33,011 nucleotides of DNA from JBDRDD01 sp043821115 (GTDB taxonomy: Bacteria > CAYTYR01 > UBA6262 > DAOVJB01). The notes beneath the pieces were generated by a model, which saw nothing but the letters and a program-made list of their open reading frames with translations, was not told the origin of the DNA and searched no databases. This document shows positions 6,807 through 15,900 of this stretch, piece by piece. Location of the stretch: the NCBI GenBank assembly GCA_043821115.1, contig JBDRDD010000025.1, positions 1 through 33,011 on the forward strand, given 5' to 3'. Within the stretch, counting starts at the first letter, position 1; each line of letters begins with the position of its first letter. The position numbers were made by a program, and so were the translations under genes.

Positions 6807-8024
6807 ATGAGATATGAGTTTATTATAAGCCTGAGGTATTTACGGGCAAAACGCAAACAGGTGTTGTTATCTGTCATAACCCTTATATCCATAAGCGGGG
6901 TTGCTCTCGGAGTGACGGCGCTCCTGGTCACCCTGTCCGTCATGAACGGCTTTAAGACGGATCTGACAAATAAAATTCTCGGCACTTATGCCCATATAAC
7001 GGTACTTCACCAATCAGGTCAAGGCATAAGCGATTACAAAGCTACCCAGCAAAAGCTTGAGGCTGTACCTCGGGTGGTGGCAGCCGCTCCCTTCGTTTAC
7101 GGGCAGATCATGCTAAAGTCCGAGGTAAGTATAATGGGTGCGGTCGTAAAGGGGATAGATCCTGACGGGGAAGCCAGAATTACAGAGCTCTCTTCTAATA
7201 TTACTGAAGGAGACATCTCCGTTGTAAGAAGTCCGGGAAACATTATACTTGGCAGTGAACTTGCCAGGAATCTGGGTGTAGGCCTGGGGGAGGATATTTT
7301 CCTTATTTCCCCCATGGGTGTTGTGTCTGCTTTTGGCATCATGCCCACGATGAAGAAATTCACGGTCAGCGGTATATTTAATTCTGGTATGTACGAGTAT
7401 GATGCAAACCTCTCGTATGTATCGCTTGAAAGTGCGCAAGGGCTTTTTAACCTGCATGAGAGGGTGACCGGTATCGCACTTAAGACAGATGATGCCTACA
7501 AGGCACAGGATATCTCAGAAGCAATACAGGCTGACATGGGGTTTCCTTTCATGGCGCGCAGCTGGATGGTGACAAACAGGAACCTGTTCTCTGCGCTCGA
7601 GCTTGAAAAGATGACTATGTTCGTGATACTGGTCCTGATTATCCTGGTCGCGGCTTTCAATATAGTTGCCACGCTTATGATGATGACCATGGAGAAGACA
7701 AAGGACATAGGCATACTCAAGGCAATGGGGGCAACAAGGAAACATATTACCCGTATATTTGTCATGGAGGGTCTCATAATAGGTGTCATAGGGACTTTGC
7801 TTGGGTGTATAGGCGGGTTCGTACTTTCCAAATTACTTGATGTATACCAGTTCGTGCAGATACCTTCCGATGTTTATTACCTGGACAGGTTACCCGTCCA
7901 TATGCAGCTCGGCGATTTCGTAATAGTGGCTGTATCGGCAATTATAATAAGTATGATAGCAACAATATATCCGTCTCTTAGGGCAGGCAGGCTGGATCCC
8001 TGCGAGTCTATACGATACGAGTGA
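6807..8024 (+). CDS. lolC: Lipoprotein-releasing ABC transporter permease (LolC/LolE type)
   Basis: 405 residues with the LolC/E plan: a first membrane helix at about 19-45 right after a conserved YEFIISLRYLRAKRKQ start, a long periplasmic domain (about 50-260), and three closely spaced helices (about 268-295, 315-345, 370-395) in a FtsX-type permease domain with MEKTKDIGILKAMGA. The complex pulls mature lipoproteins out of the inner membrane and hands them to a periplasmic carrier. Only one permease gene is present next to lolD, so it may act as a homodimer like LolF, or a partner may lie elsewhere. The ribosome site is poor, and the gene follows lysS by 27 bases, so translation may depend on the upstream gene. 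Confidence 0.9.
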   Translation: MRYEFIISLRYLRAKRKQVLLSVITLISISGVALGVTALLVTLSVMNGFKTDLTNKILGTYAHITVLHQSGQGISDYKATQQKLEAVPRVVAAAPFVYGQIMLKSEVSIMGAVVKGIDPDGEARITELSSNITEGDISVVRSPGNIILGSELARNLGVGLGEDIFLISPMGVVSAFGIMPTMKKFTVSGIFNSGMYEYDANLSYVSLESAQGLFNLHERVTGIALKTDDAYKAQDISEAIQADMGFPFMARSWMVTNRNLFSALELEKMTMFVILVLIILVAAFNIVATLMMMTMEKTKDIGILKAMGATRKHITRIFVMEGLIIGVIGTLLGCIGGFVLSKLLDVYQFVQIPSDVYYLDRLPVHMQLGDFVIVAVSAIIISMIATIYPSLRAGRLDPCESIRYE

Positions 8025-8036
8025 AAAGAGAAAAAA

Positions 8037-8714
8037 GTGCAAAGCCTTGTAGTTGTAAGAAATGTTCATAAAACCTATGTTACTTCCGGAAAGAGACTCG
8101 AGGTATTGAGCGATATAAATATAGAAGTAAAAAAAGGACAAACTCTTGCTATAATTGGCCCGAGTGGTGCGGGGAAGAGTACCCTGCTTCATATACTCGG
8201 CGCTCTTGATAAACCGACCTCGGGAGAGGTTGTCTTTGAGGGAACCGATACGGGAACCCTTGGTGATGAAAAACTCTCATATCTTAGAAACCAGAGGATA
8301 GGTTTTGTTTTCCAGTTTCATCATCTGCTGCCGGAGTTCACGGCAATTGAAAATGTATCCATTCCAGGATATATGCATCAAAAGAAGAGGGATGAGGTAG
8401 AAATCCAAGAGAGGGCAAGAGAGCTTCTTGAAGCAGTGGGTCTTAAAGAAAGAATGGCTCACAGGCCGCCAGAGCTCTCAGGAGGAGAGCAGCAGAGGGT
8501 AGCCGTTGCCAGGGCGCTGGTTAACAGCCCGGACATAGTGCTGGCAGATGAGCCCACAGGGAACCTTGACGGAGTAAACAGCGATATAGTCTATAACCTG
8601 CTGCTGGATTTGACAAGGAAGAACAACCAGGCCCTTGTCGTGGTGACACACAACAGTGAGCTTGCACAGAAAATGTCTAAAGTTGTGCAGATAATAGACG
8701 GTAAAATAGTGTAA
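8037..8714 (+). CDS. lolD: Lipoprotein-releasing system ATP-binding protein LolD
   Basis: 225 residues, a complete MacB/LolD-type ABC ATPase: Walker A GPSGAGKS at 41-48, the signature LSGGEQQRVAVARAL, Walker B DIVLADEPTGNLDG and the H-loop VVVTHN. It powers the permease encoded 12 bases upstream. The start codon is GTG at 8037, giving MQSLVVVRNVHKTY, the usual beginning of the family. There is no clear strong ribosome site except a purine-rich AAAAGAGAAAAAA stretch, which fits translational coupling to the permease gene. Being adjacent to a LolC/E permease separates it from the related macrolide exporter ATPase MacB. Confidence 0.93.
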   Translation: MQSLVVVRNVHKTYVTSGKRLEVLSDINIEVKKGQTLAIIGPSGAGKSTLLHILGALDKPTSGEVVFEGTDTGTLGDEKLSYLRNQRIGFVFQFHHLLPEFTAIENVSIPGYMHQKKRDEVEIQERARELLEAVGLKERMAHRPPELSGGEQQRVAVARALVNSPDIVLADEPTGNLDGVNSDIVYNLLLDLTRKNNQALVVVTHNSELAQKMSKVVQIIDGKIV

Positions 8715-8741
8715 AGAGCAATCACGAGAGGAGAGTGCGTT

Positions 8742-9281
8742 ATGCTTTGCAACATGTGCCATAAAAAGGAAGCAGTGGTTCATTTTACTGAGATAATAGA
8801 AAACCAGATAACCAAATTACACATTTGCGAGGATTGTGCTAAGCAGAAGGGCTTACAGTTCCCGTTCGGTAAACCATTGTTTTCAATGGCTGACTTGCTT
8901 GCAGGGCTCACGAATTTCGAAGCGTATTCCACGGAACAACAAGCCAAGATAAAGTGTCCAAAATGTGGGGTCACGTATAATGATTTCAAAAGAAACGGCA
9001 AATTGGGATGCTGTGAATGCTATACATGTTTTCATACAGAGCTTGCGACGCTTCTTAAAAGAATTCACGGAGGGGTTACCCACCTGGGCAAGCTTCCGGT
9101 TTCAAGAGGCAATAAAACAGGCACCAAGAAAAAAGCTTCTGTGGAAACTTCCACTTCAATTGAAAGACAGCTGCGGCAGCTGCAGTCTGAATTGCAGGAT
9201 GCCGTTAAAAGGGAAGAATATGAGAGAGCCGCTATCATAAGAGACAGAATAAAAGGACTTAAAGACAAGCTGATAAAATAA
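8742..9281 (+). CDS. mcsA: McsA-like zinc-finger UVR protein, activator of protein-arginine kinase
   Basis: 179 residues. Cysteine pairs at C3/C6, C29/C32, C72/C75 and a cluster C90/C91/C93/C96 form the zinc-finger N-terminal half. The last 35 residues (LQSELQDAVKREEYERAAIIRDRIK) make a UVR motif, the coiled coil that also occurs in UvrB/UvrC and in the ClpC middle domain. This is the McsA layout. In Bacillus, McsA binds zinc and activates the McsB kinase. Direct neighbours mcsB and clpC downstream support the same role. The ribosome site is GAGAGGAGAG upstream of the ATG. No CtsR repressor gene precedes it, unlike the Bacillus operon. Confidence 0.92.
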   Translation: MLCNMCHKKEAVVHFTEIIENQITKLHICEDCAKQKGLQFPFGKPLFSMADLLAGLTNFEAYSTEQQAKIKCPKCGVTYNDFKRNGKLGCCECYTCFHTELATLLKRIHGGVTHLGKLPVSRGNKTGTKKKASVETSTSIERQLRQLQSELQDAVKREEYERAAIIRDRIKGLKDKLIK

Positions 9282-9317
9282 ATATATTATAATGATGATA
9301 CAGAAAGGATGCATCTA

Positions 9318-10367
9318 ATGAAACTAAAGCATATGCTCTCCCATAAAACCGGATGGCTTACAGGCAAAGGTCCTTCGCAAGAGGTGGTCATTTCAAGCCG
9401 CATAAGGCTTGCCAGAAATCTTTCCGCGTATCTTTTTCCTAATAAGGCACAGGAGAATGAACAGAAAGAAATGTTCAAGACCATAAAAGAAGCTGTCAAA
9501 AAATGCAACTACTTCAAAGGTGCGGCCATCATCAGGTTAAGCGAGCTTGAAAAAGTTGACAGGCAACTTCTCATGGAAAGGCATCTCATAAGCTACGAGC
9601 ACGCCCGCGGCAAGGGAGAGAGGGGAATTGTCATAGGGGATAAGGAAATCGTGAGCATAATGATAAACGAGGAAGACCATCTGCGCATACAGGCCATGCA
9701 GCCCGGCTTCCAGCTTTCAGCTGTTTGGGATTTTATAACAAAAATAGATGATGAACTTTCGGAGCACCTTGATTATGCATTTACGGATGAGTGGGGGTAT
9801 CTCACATCGTGCCCGACAAATACAGGAACTGGTGTACGAGCTTCTGTTTTAATGCATCTTCCCGGACTGGTAATTACAGGGGAGATAAACAAGATTCTTG
9901 AGGCGCTGTCAAAACTCGGACTATCAGCAAGGGGGCTTTACGGAGAAGGCACACGGGTCATGGGAGACTTTTTCCAGATATCTAATCAGATCACGCTATG
10001 CCAGACAGAGGAAAACATAATAGATAGCATTGAGAGGGTCGTAAGACAGATTATAGGTTACGAACTGAAGGCCCGAACAGTCCTTAAAAAAGATAACAGA
10101 GAAGAAAGCCAGGATAGGATCTACCGTTCATACGGTGTGCTTAGCAATGCCAGGAGCATAAGTTTCGTTGAGACAATGGAGCTGCTCAGCAAGGTTAGAC
10201 TGGGTGTAGACATGGGGCTTGACCTCGGTGTTGGTGCAGGATTGCTAAACGAACTCATGATACTGACACAGCCGGCACATCTTCAGGAATTATCAGGCAA
10301 GATCCTGGGGCCACACGAGAGAGACGTGGCGAGGGCGGATTTTGTAAGAGAAAAACTTCGTAATTAA
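9318..10367 (+). CDS. mcsB: Protein-arginine kinase McsB
   Basis: 349 residues from the ATG at 9318, which has AAGG eight bases upstream; an ATG at 9309 overlaps that site and is rejected. The phosphagen-kinase fold is plain: SSRIRLARN (26-34), INEEDHLRIQ (116-125), and TSCPTNTGTG (163-172) with the conserved Cys165, then RAS. McsB phosphorylates arginine side chains, and the phospho-arginine marks proteins for ClpC-ClpP. The C-terminal RDVARA (335-340) matches the RDxxRA motif that in McsB binds phospho-arginine allosterically. It is flanked by mcsA and clpC. All visible catalytic motifs are intact, so it is probably active. A creatine/arginine metabolite kinase is unlikely given the length and context. 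Confidence 0.95.
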   Translation: MKLKHMLSHKTGWLTGKGPSQEVVISSRIRLARNLSAYLFPNKAQENEQKEMFKTIKEAVKKCNYFKGAAIIRLSELEKVDRQLLMERHLISYEHARGKGERGIVIGDKEIVSIMINEEDHLRIQAMQPGFQLSAVWDFITKIDDELSEHLDYAFTDEWGYLTSCPTNTGTGVRASVLMHLPGLVITGEINKILEALSKLGLSARGLYGEGTRVMGDFFQISNQITLCQTEENIIDSIERVVRQIIGYELKARTVLKKDNREESQDRIYRSYGVLSNARSISFVETMELLSKVRLGVDMGLDLGVGAGLLNELMILTQPAHLQELSGKILGPHERDVARADFVREKLRN

Positions 10368-10395
10368 TTAATTGGCAGAACAGGAGGATTATTAC

Positions 10396-12870
10396 ATGTT
10401 TAATCGGTTTACGGAAAGGGCTCAGAAGGTTATTCTGCTTGCCCAGGAGGAAGCAAAGAGATTGAATCATGACTACCTGGGTACTGAGCATCTCCTCCTC
10501 GGTCTTGTGGCACTCGGGGAAGGTGTTGCGGCGGTTGCATTGAACAATCTGGGGATAGATCTTAGGAAATTAAGGCAAGAGGTGGAGAAGACAATAGGAA
10601 TAGGTGAAAATATACTGCTGTTGGGAGAAATACCGTTTACCCCGAGGGCTAAGAAAGTTCTGGAACTATCTGTGGAAGAAGCCCAGAGCATGGGTCACAA
10701 TTACGTTGGTACCGAACACATACTTCTTGGTTTAATCAGGGAGGGTGAGGGCGTAGCGGCCCGGGTTCTTGCTTCGCTTGGCGTAAACCTTGAAAGGATA
10801 AAGGCCGAGATAATAAACCTCCTGGGTGATGCGGGTGCTGCTCCGTCACAGTCGGAAGATCAGCCAAAGGCGCGTCAGAAGGGGAAGAGCAACACCCCGA
10901 CACTTGATTCTTTTGGCAGGGACCTTACCGTTCTTGCACACGAGGACAAGCTTGACCCTGTAATAGGACGTGAGAAAGAAATAGAGCGCGTGATACAGAT
11001 ACTATGTCGCAGGACTAAGAACAACCCGGCACTCATAGGCGAACCGGGTGTTGGCAAGACGGCTATAGTTGAAGGGTTGGCACAGCGAATAGTCACCAAC
11101 AACATTCCGGAGATACTTCTCAACAAAAGGGTGCTTACGCTTGATCTGGCCGGTGTTGTTGCCGGTACCAAGTACAGAGGTGAATTTGAGCAGAGGCTGA
11201 AGGTAATAGTTGAGGAGATAAGAAGGGCGAAAAACAACATAATTTTGTTCATAGATGAATTGCACACGGTCGTGGGGGCCGGTGCGGCAGAAGGAGCGAT
11301 AGACGCTTCCAATATGCTAAAGCCTGCGCTTGCCCGCGGTGAGCTCCAGTGCATAGGAGCGACAACCTTAAATGAATACCGCAAGTATGTCGAGCATGAT
11401 TCAGCCCTTGAGCGCAGGTTCCAGTCTGTGACTGTGGAACCCGCGAGCGTGGAGGAAACAAAACAAATACTCAAGGGTCTAAGAGATAAGTACGAGGCGC
11501 ATCACAGGGTCAGGATAACAGATGAAGCGATTGATGCAGCGGCTGATATGGCTAACAGGTATATTTCAGACCGCTTCCTTCCAGATAAGGCGATAGACTG
11601 TATAGATGAAGCCTGTGCGCGTGTTCGCCTAAAAAGCACTACACTACCTCCGGACCTCAAGGACCTTGAAGCGGAGATCGAGGAGATGGACAAAGAGAAA
11701 AAAGCTGCAACCTCAACACAGGAATTTGAGAAAGCGGCTAAATTACGTGATAAAGAAAGAGAGCTGAAGACAAAACTGGAAAAGACAAAGAGCGAGTGGA
11801 ATCAGCAAAAAAGCAAGATAGATCCGGTTGTCTCCCCTGAGGATATAGCATATGTCGTATCAAAATGGACTGGTGTTCCGGTTGAAAAACTGACTGAGAA
11901 GGAATCAGAGAAACTCCTGAAAATGGAAGATTACCTGCACAGAAGAGTCATAGGACAGGACATCGCGATTAACGTCGTATCCCAGGCCGTAAGGCGTTCG
12001 CGCACAGGGCTAAAAGATCCCAGGCGTCCCATAGGGTCATTCATCTTTCTTGGACCGACTGGTGTTGGCAAGACAGAACTTGCACGAACTTTGGCGGAGT
12101 TCCTCTTCGGTGCTGATGAGGCCATAATTCGTATTGACATGAGCGAATACATGGAGAAGTTCTCCATATCCCGTTTGATCGGGGCTCCTCCTGGATATGT
12201 GGGATATGAAGAGGGCGGTCAGCTGACCGAACAGATTAGACGTCGTCCCTATTCAGTAGTTCTGCTCGATGAGATAGAAAAAGCTCATCCGGACGTCTTT
12301 AACATATTGCTTCAGGTTATGGATGACGGTCAGCTCAGTGATAACCTAGGGCATACGGTTAGCTTCAAGAACACTGTCATTATCATGACCTCCAACCTTG
12401 GTGCGCGGGAGATAGGGGAAGGCAAAAGCATGGGGTTCCAAGCGGTAGATGACGACGAGAAAACTTATGCTGCCATGAAGGGTATCGTTCTTGAAGAAAT
12501 GAAGAAAACTTTTAATCCAGAGTTCCTAAACCGTATTGATGAGATAGTGGTATTCCATTCCCTCTCTAAGGATCATATGAGACAGATAGTGGACCTTATG
12601 CTTGAGCAAGTCATGGACAGGCTTAAAGAACAGAAAGTGAATCTTGAGGTGTCCAAGTCTGCACGCGAATTCCTGCTTGAAAAAGGTTACGAGCCTGTTT
12701 TCGGTGCAAGACCATTGCGCAGGTCCATACAGAGATATCTTGAAGATGCGCTTGCATCGGAGATGCTTTCAAGGCAGATATCTGACGGCAGGGTCATTAC
12801 CGTGGAACTGGGCGAGGACAAAGAAAATCTCGTGTTTAAGGAAAAAGTTGAGCAAGGTAAACCTCAATAA
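10396..12870 (+). CDS. clpC: ATP-dependent unfoldase ClpC
   Basis: 824 residues. The start is the ATG at 10396 with AGGAGG eight bases upstream, giving MFNRFTERAQKV, the standard ClpC N-terminus; a TTG 24 bases earlier is not needed. Two Clp N repeats (about 1-145) bind adaptors and phospho-arginine. The first AAA+ domain has Walker A GEPGVGKT (215-222) and Walker B IILFIDE (282-288). The middle coiled coil (about 420-475) contains a UVR-like EKAAKLRDKERELKTKLE. The second AAA+ domain has GPTGVGKT (553-560) and VVLLDEIEKAHPD. The tripeptide MGF in GKSMGFQ is at the ClpP-docking loop. It unfolds substrates, including those tagged by McsB, for ClpP, which is not in this window. Last gene of the lysS-to-clpC run. 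Confidence 0.97.
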   Translation: MFNRFTERAQKVILLAQEEAKRLNHDYLGTEHLLLGLVALGEGVAAVALNNLGIDLRKLRQEVEKTIGIGENILLLGEIPFTPRAKKVLELSVEEAQSMGHNYVGTEHILLGLIREGEGVAARVLASLGVNLERIKAEIINLLGDAGAAPSQSEDQPKARQKGKSNTPTLDSFGRDLTVLAHEDKLDPVIGREKEIERVIQILCRRTKNNPALIGEPGVGKTAIVEGLAQRIVTNNIPEILLNKRVLTLDLAGVVAGTKYRGEFEQRLKVIVEEIRRAKNNIILFIDELHTVVGAGAAEGAIDASNMLKPALARGELQCIGATTLNEYRKYVEHDSALERRFQSVTVEPASVEETKQILKGLRDKYEAHHRVRITDEAIDAAADMANRYISDRFLPDKAIDCIDEACARVRLKSTTLPPDLKDLEAEIEEMDKEKKAATSTQEFEKAAKLRDKERELKTKLEKTKSEWNQQKSKIDPVVSPEDIAYVVSKWTGVPVEKLTEKESEKLLKMEDYLHRRVIGQDIAINVVSQAVRRSRTGLKDPRRPIGSFIFLGPTGVGKTELARTLAEFLFGADEAIIRIDMSEYMEKFSISRLIGAPPGYVGYEEGGQLTEQIRRRPYSVVLLDEIEKAHPDVFNILLQVMDDGQLSDNLGHTVSFKNTVIIMTSNLGAREIGEGKSMGFQAVDDDEKTYAAMKGIVLEEMKKTFNPEFLNRIDEIVVFHSLSKDHMRQIVDLMLEQVMDRLKEQKVNLEVSKSAREFLLEKGYEPVFGARPLRRSIQRYLEDALASEMLSRQISDGRVITVELGEDKENLVFKEKVEQGKPQ

Positions 12871-12920
12871 TAAGAGCCTTCCTTGTTTCCTTCACGTTTT
12901 AGTTTAACTGCATGTTTGGA

Positions 12921-12949
12921 TTGATAAGGTTTTTCTCTCCCGCTATACA
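12921..12949 (+). promoter_or_regulatory. Probable promoter for tamB
   Basis: TTGATA (12921-12926), a 17-base spacer and TATACA (12944-12949) lie in the 103-base gap between clpC and tamB, which otherwise shows no terminator hairpin. The start would fall about 18 bases before the tamB ATG, just upstream of its ribosome site. Confidence 0.5.
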
Positions 12950-12973
12950 TAGTAACTGCAGAGGATTATTGAT

Positions 12974-15900
12974 ATGCGTGTTAAGAAATGGCTTATCGTT
13001 GGCGGTGTTATATTTATCATTATCATGACCGGGGCGTATATTTTCTTAAGGACAGGACCCTTTACCGAGCAATTCAGGGTGATGGCGGTAAAGGAACTTG
13101 AGTCTATGTTAGGAAGGAAGGTATACGTAAGGCATATTGACACCAATTTCCTAAACAGCGTGAATCTTAAAGGTGTCAGGATAGCAAAGGGAGAGACTTT
13201 TAGAGAAGGGGATTTACTCGCCGTTGATGCCATAAGGATAAAGGTGGACCTTTTTCGCCTCATCAGCAGGAAAGCGACATTAGCTGAAGCAATAAGGAGC
13301 ATCACGCTTGTTAAGCCTGTTTTTGTTCTAAGCAACATAGAAGGTGATTGGAATATTGGAATTCCTTCAGTGCAAGGAGAGGGTAATACTTTCCCGGGTT
13401 TTAAGATTTTTGTCTCCCGTGGGATAGTCTCTGTTGAGGATGTTTCTCGGGGACCATTTGACGCTTTAGAGCTTAGTTCAGTCAGGGCCGAGATAGATCT
13501 TTCTCAAAAAGAACAAAAACGCATAGTTATGACCGCCAGGACCAACCTTAGCAAGAAGGATAAGGTAAGTTTTGATGTGGTTCTTGAGGATGAGACTTTT
13601 GCGGCGGAGCTGAAACTATCAAAAGGCAATATTGTACGTTATTCCGCTCTGGTGAATTTTCCCCCGCCCAAATATAATTTTACCAAGGGTTTGCTGAGCG
13701 CCGATTTGTCTCTTATGGGAAGCCTCTCGGAAATAGAAGATGTGTTTTACAAGGGGAACCTTTACGTTAAGGACGCGACACTACAGATTGATGATGTAGA
13801 CGAAGATATAAGTAACATACACGCTCAGCTTCTGGTTGAAAAAGGCGCCTTGTCCTCAAACGCTATAGTAGCCCGCATCGGGGATTACCCTTTTGTAGTA
13901 AAAGGGAAAGTTTTTGACATAACAAAGGAGCCTTCCATTGACCTGGAGATAGATTTTCCAAACGCGGACTATGCTTTACTGGTTCAGCTTACTGATTCAA
14001 TAGCATCTGTCGGGGACATACCGGTTTCAGGCAGAGGAGCGTTTGGCTGCCGTGTTAGCGGCCCTCTCTCTTCTCCGGGCGTTAACGGGTCTATAAGAAT
14101 TGCCAAAGGTGTAGTTCTTAATGAAAAAGTGACAGAGCTTGAGACTAAATTCAAATACGGAAATAATCTTTTTACTTTCCTCAACCTCTCAACGGGTTTT
14201 TACGGGGGGAATCTTGCGTTAAGCGGTACTATAGACCTTTCCAGGTCTCCGGGTGCGCTCAATTTCGACCTAAGGTCAAAAGATGTCAACCTTGTTCAAT
14301 ACCTTAGGATTGGTTCTGATATAAAGGATATGCGCGGACGAGGCGCTTTAATTGCAAAAGTATCTGGGGATATTTCATCTCCTGTTATAGAGGGGGCTTT
14401 AGAATCCCGTGATGTATCACTTTTTGGGCAGGACATTGCGGTACTTGAAGGAACGCTCAAGTACTCTGATGATAGTGTAGCCATAGCGGCGAAAACAAAT
14501 GACGGTGCCTATAATCTGGGCACCTTCCTTAAGCTGGGCGACAGATCGGTCAGCGTTAAGGAATTCTCCGTGTTATGGGGTATGAGCAGCATAAGGGCTA
14601 CTGGGAATATTGATACAGCCAATCGCTCGGTGGACATATCCGTTGATACACAAAGGCTTAAAGTAGAGAACTTCGCCTTTATGAAGTCGCGCTACAAAAA
14701 TATAAAAGGGGAGTTTTCTTTTTTAGGCAAAGTTCAGGGTAAACTCGAGGCACTTGTTCTTAAGGGCAAAGTAAACTCTAATCAGATCTACATTGACGGC
14801 CGCCAAATTGACATGAGTTCTGAATTCAGCTTTGGCAATAAGGTGCTCAATGTTTCATCCCTTGCAGTCAATAGTGCGTACAGGGCAAGAGGGGAGGTCA
14901 TTTTCAGCCATGATAAAAAACCTCCTTATGTTGACGCTGATTTAACAGTAGAAGATGGACACCTTGATGTGTTAGCTTTGCTTCTTGAAATCGATACAGA
15001 TAAATACCCTGTAAAAGGTAATGTAAGCGGTAGTGCGAAATTGAAAGGGCCGCTTGATGATTTGACGGGCAATGCAGAGATAGAGCTTTCAAAGGCACAG
15101 GTTAAAGATTTCCCTATAGAGCATTTGGAGTCTTCATTTGCTTTGTACGACCGCCAGGTGAATGTTTCCAGGTTCCTGCTTCGTCAGAACGGCGGTAGGA
15201 TAAAAGGTACGGCCAGGGCGGGGATTGACCAAAAAAAGAAAAACAAACTCAGTATTTCCCTTATGCTTGAACAGTTCAAGATCTCAGAAATGGTTTTTGA
15301 CGGCAACATGAGTCTTGAGGGCGATGTAAATTACGGTGAAAAAGCTAAAGGCCAATTTATAACTTCGGGCCTTAGGGTGAACGGACAGCCTCATGTTGTA
15401 AGAGCCGATTTGGTCTACAAAGAGGGGGGACTCAATATAAGTCCGGTCAGTGCTACGGATGACATAACACTCAAAGGTGATATCATCTTTGGTAAAGATG
15501 CTTCCTTTGACGTTATGTTAAATATTCGCAAAGTAAGCCTGTCGGATTCTCTAAAAGCCATGAATCTCTCCGGAGCCGAGCGGTATAAAGGTATGATAAG
15601 TGGGGCTCTGCACTTTGAAGGAACAACAAAAGTTCCCGAGGTAGAAGGATACCTGAATATCACCAGTGGTGATTTAACCGGCTTTAAGTTTGATACATTG
15701 AACACACAGTTGAGCTTCAGGCAGCGAGAACTTGTTTTAAGAAAAATGCAGGGGAGATCCGGAAGCGGTAGCTTTTCTGCTCAAGGGAATATAGATTTCT
15801 CAGGTGAAGATGGTAAGCTTGACATAAAAGGCAGCTTTAACGCCATAGCTCTGGAATCACTGTTATCTTCATCGGAACCTGACTTGAGAGGACTCCTGAG

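Noticed and set aside
10372..10395. TTG start 24 bases upstream of the clpC ATG
   Set aside because: The AGGAGG ribosome site lies inside this extension and serves the ATG at 10396, which yields the conserved ClpC N-terminus.
12871..12973. Terminator after clpC
   Set aside because: No stable inverted repeat followed by T residues is visible; only the probable tamB promoter was recorded.
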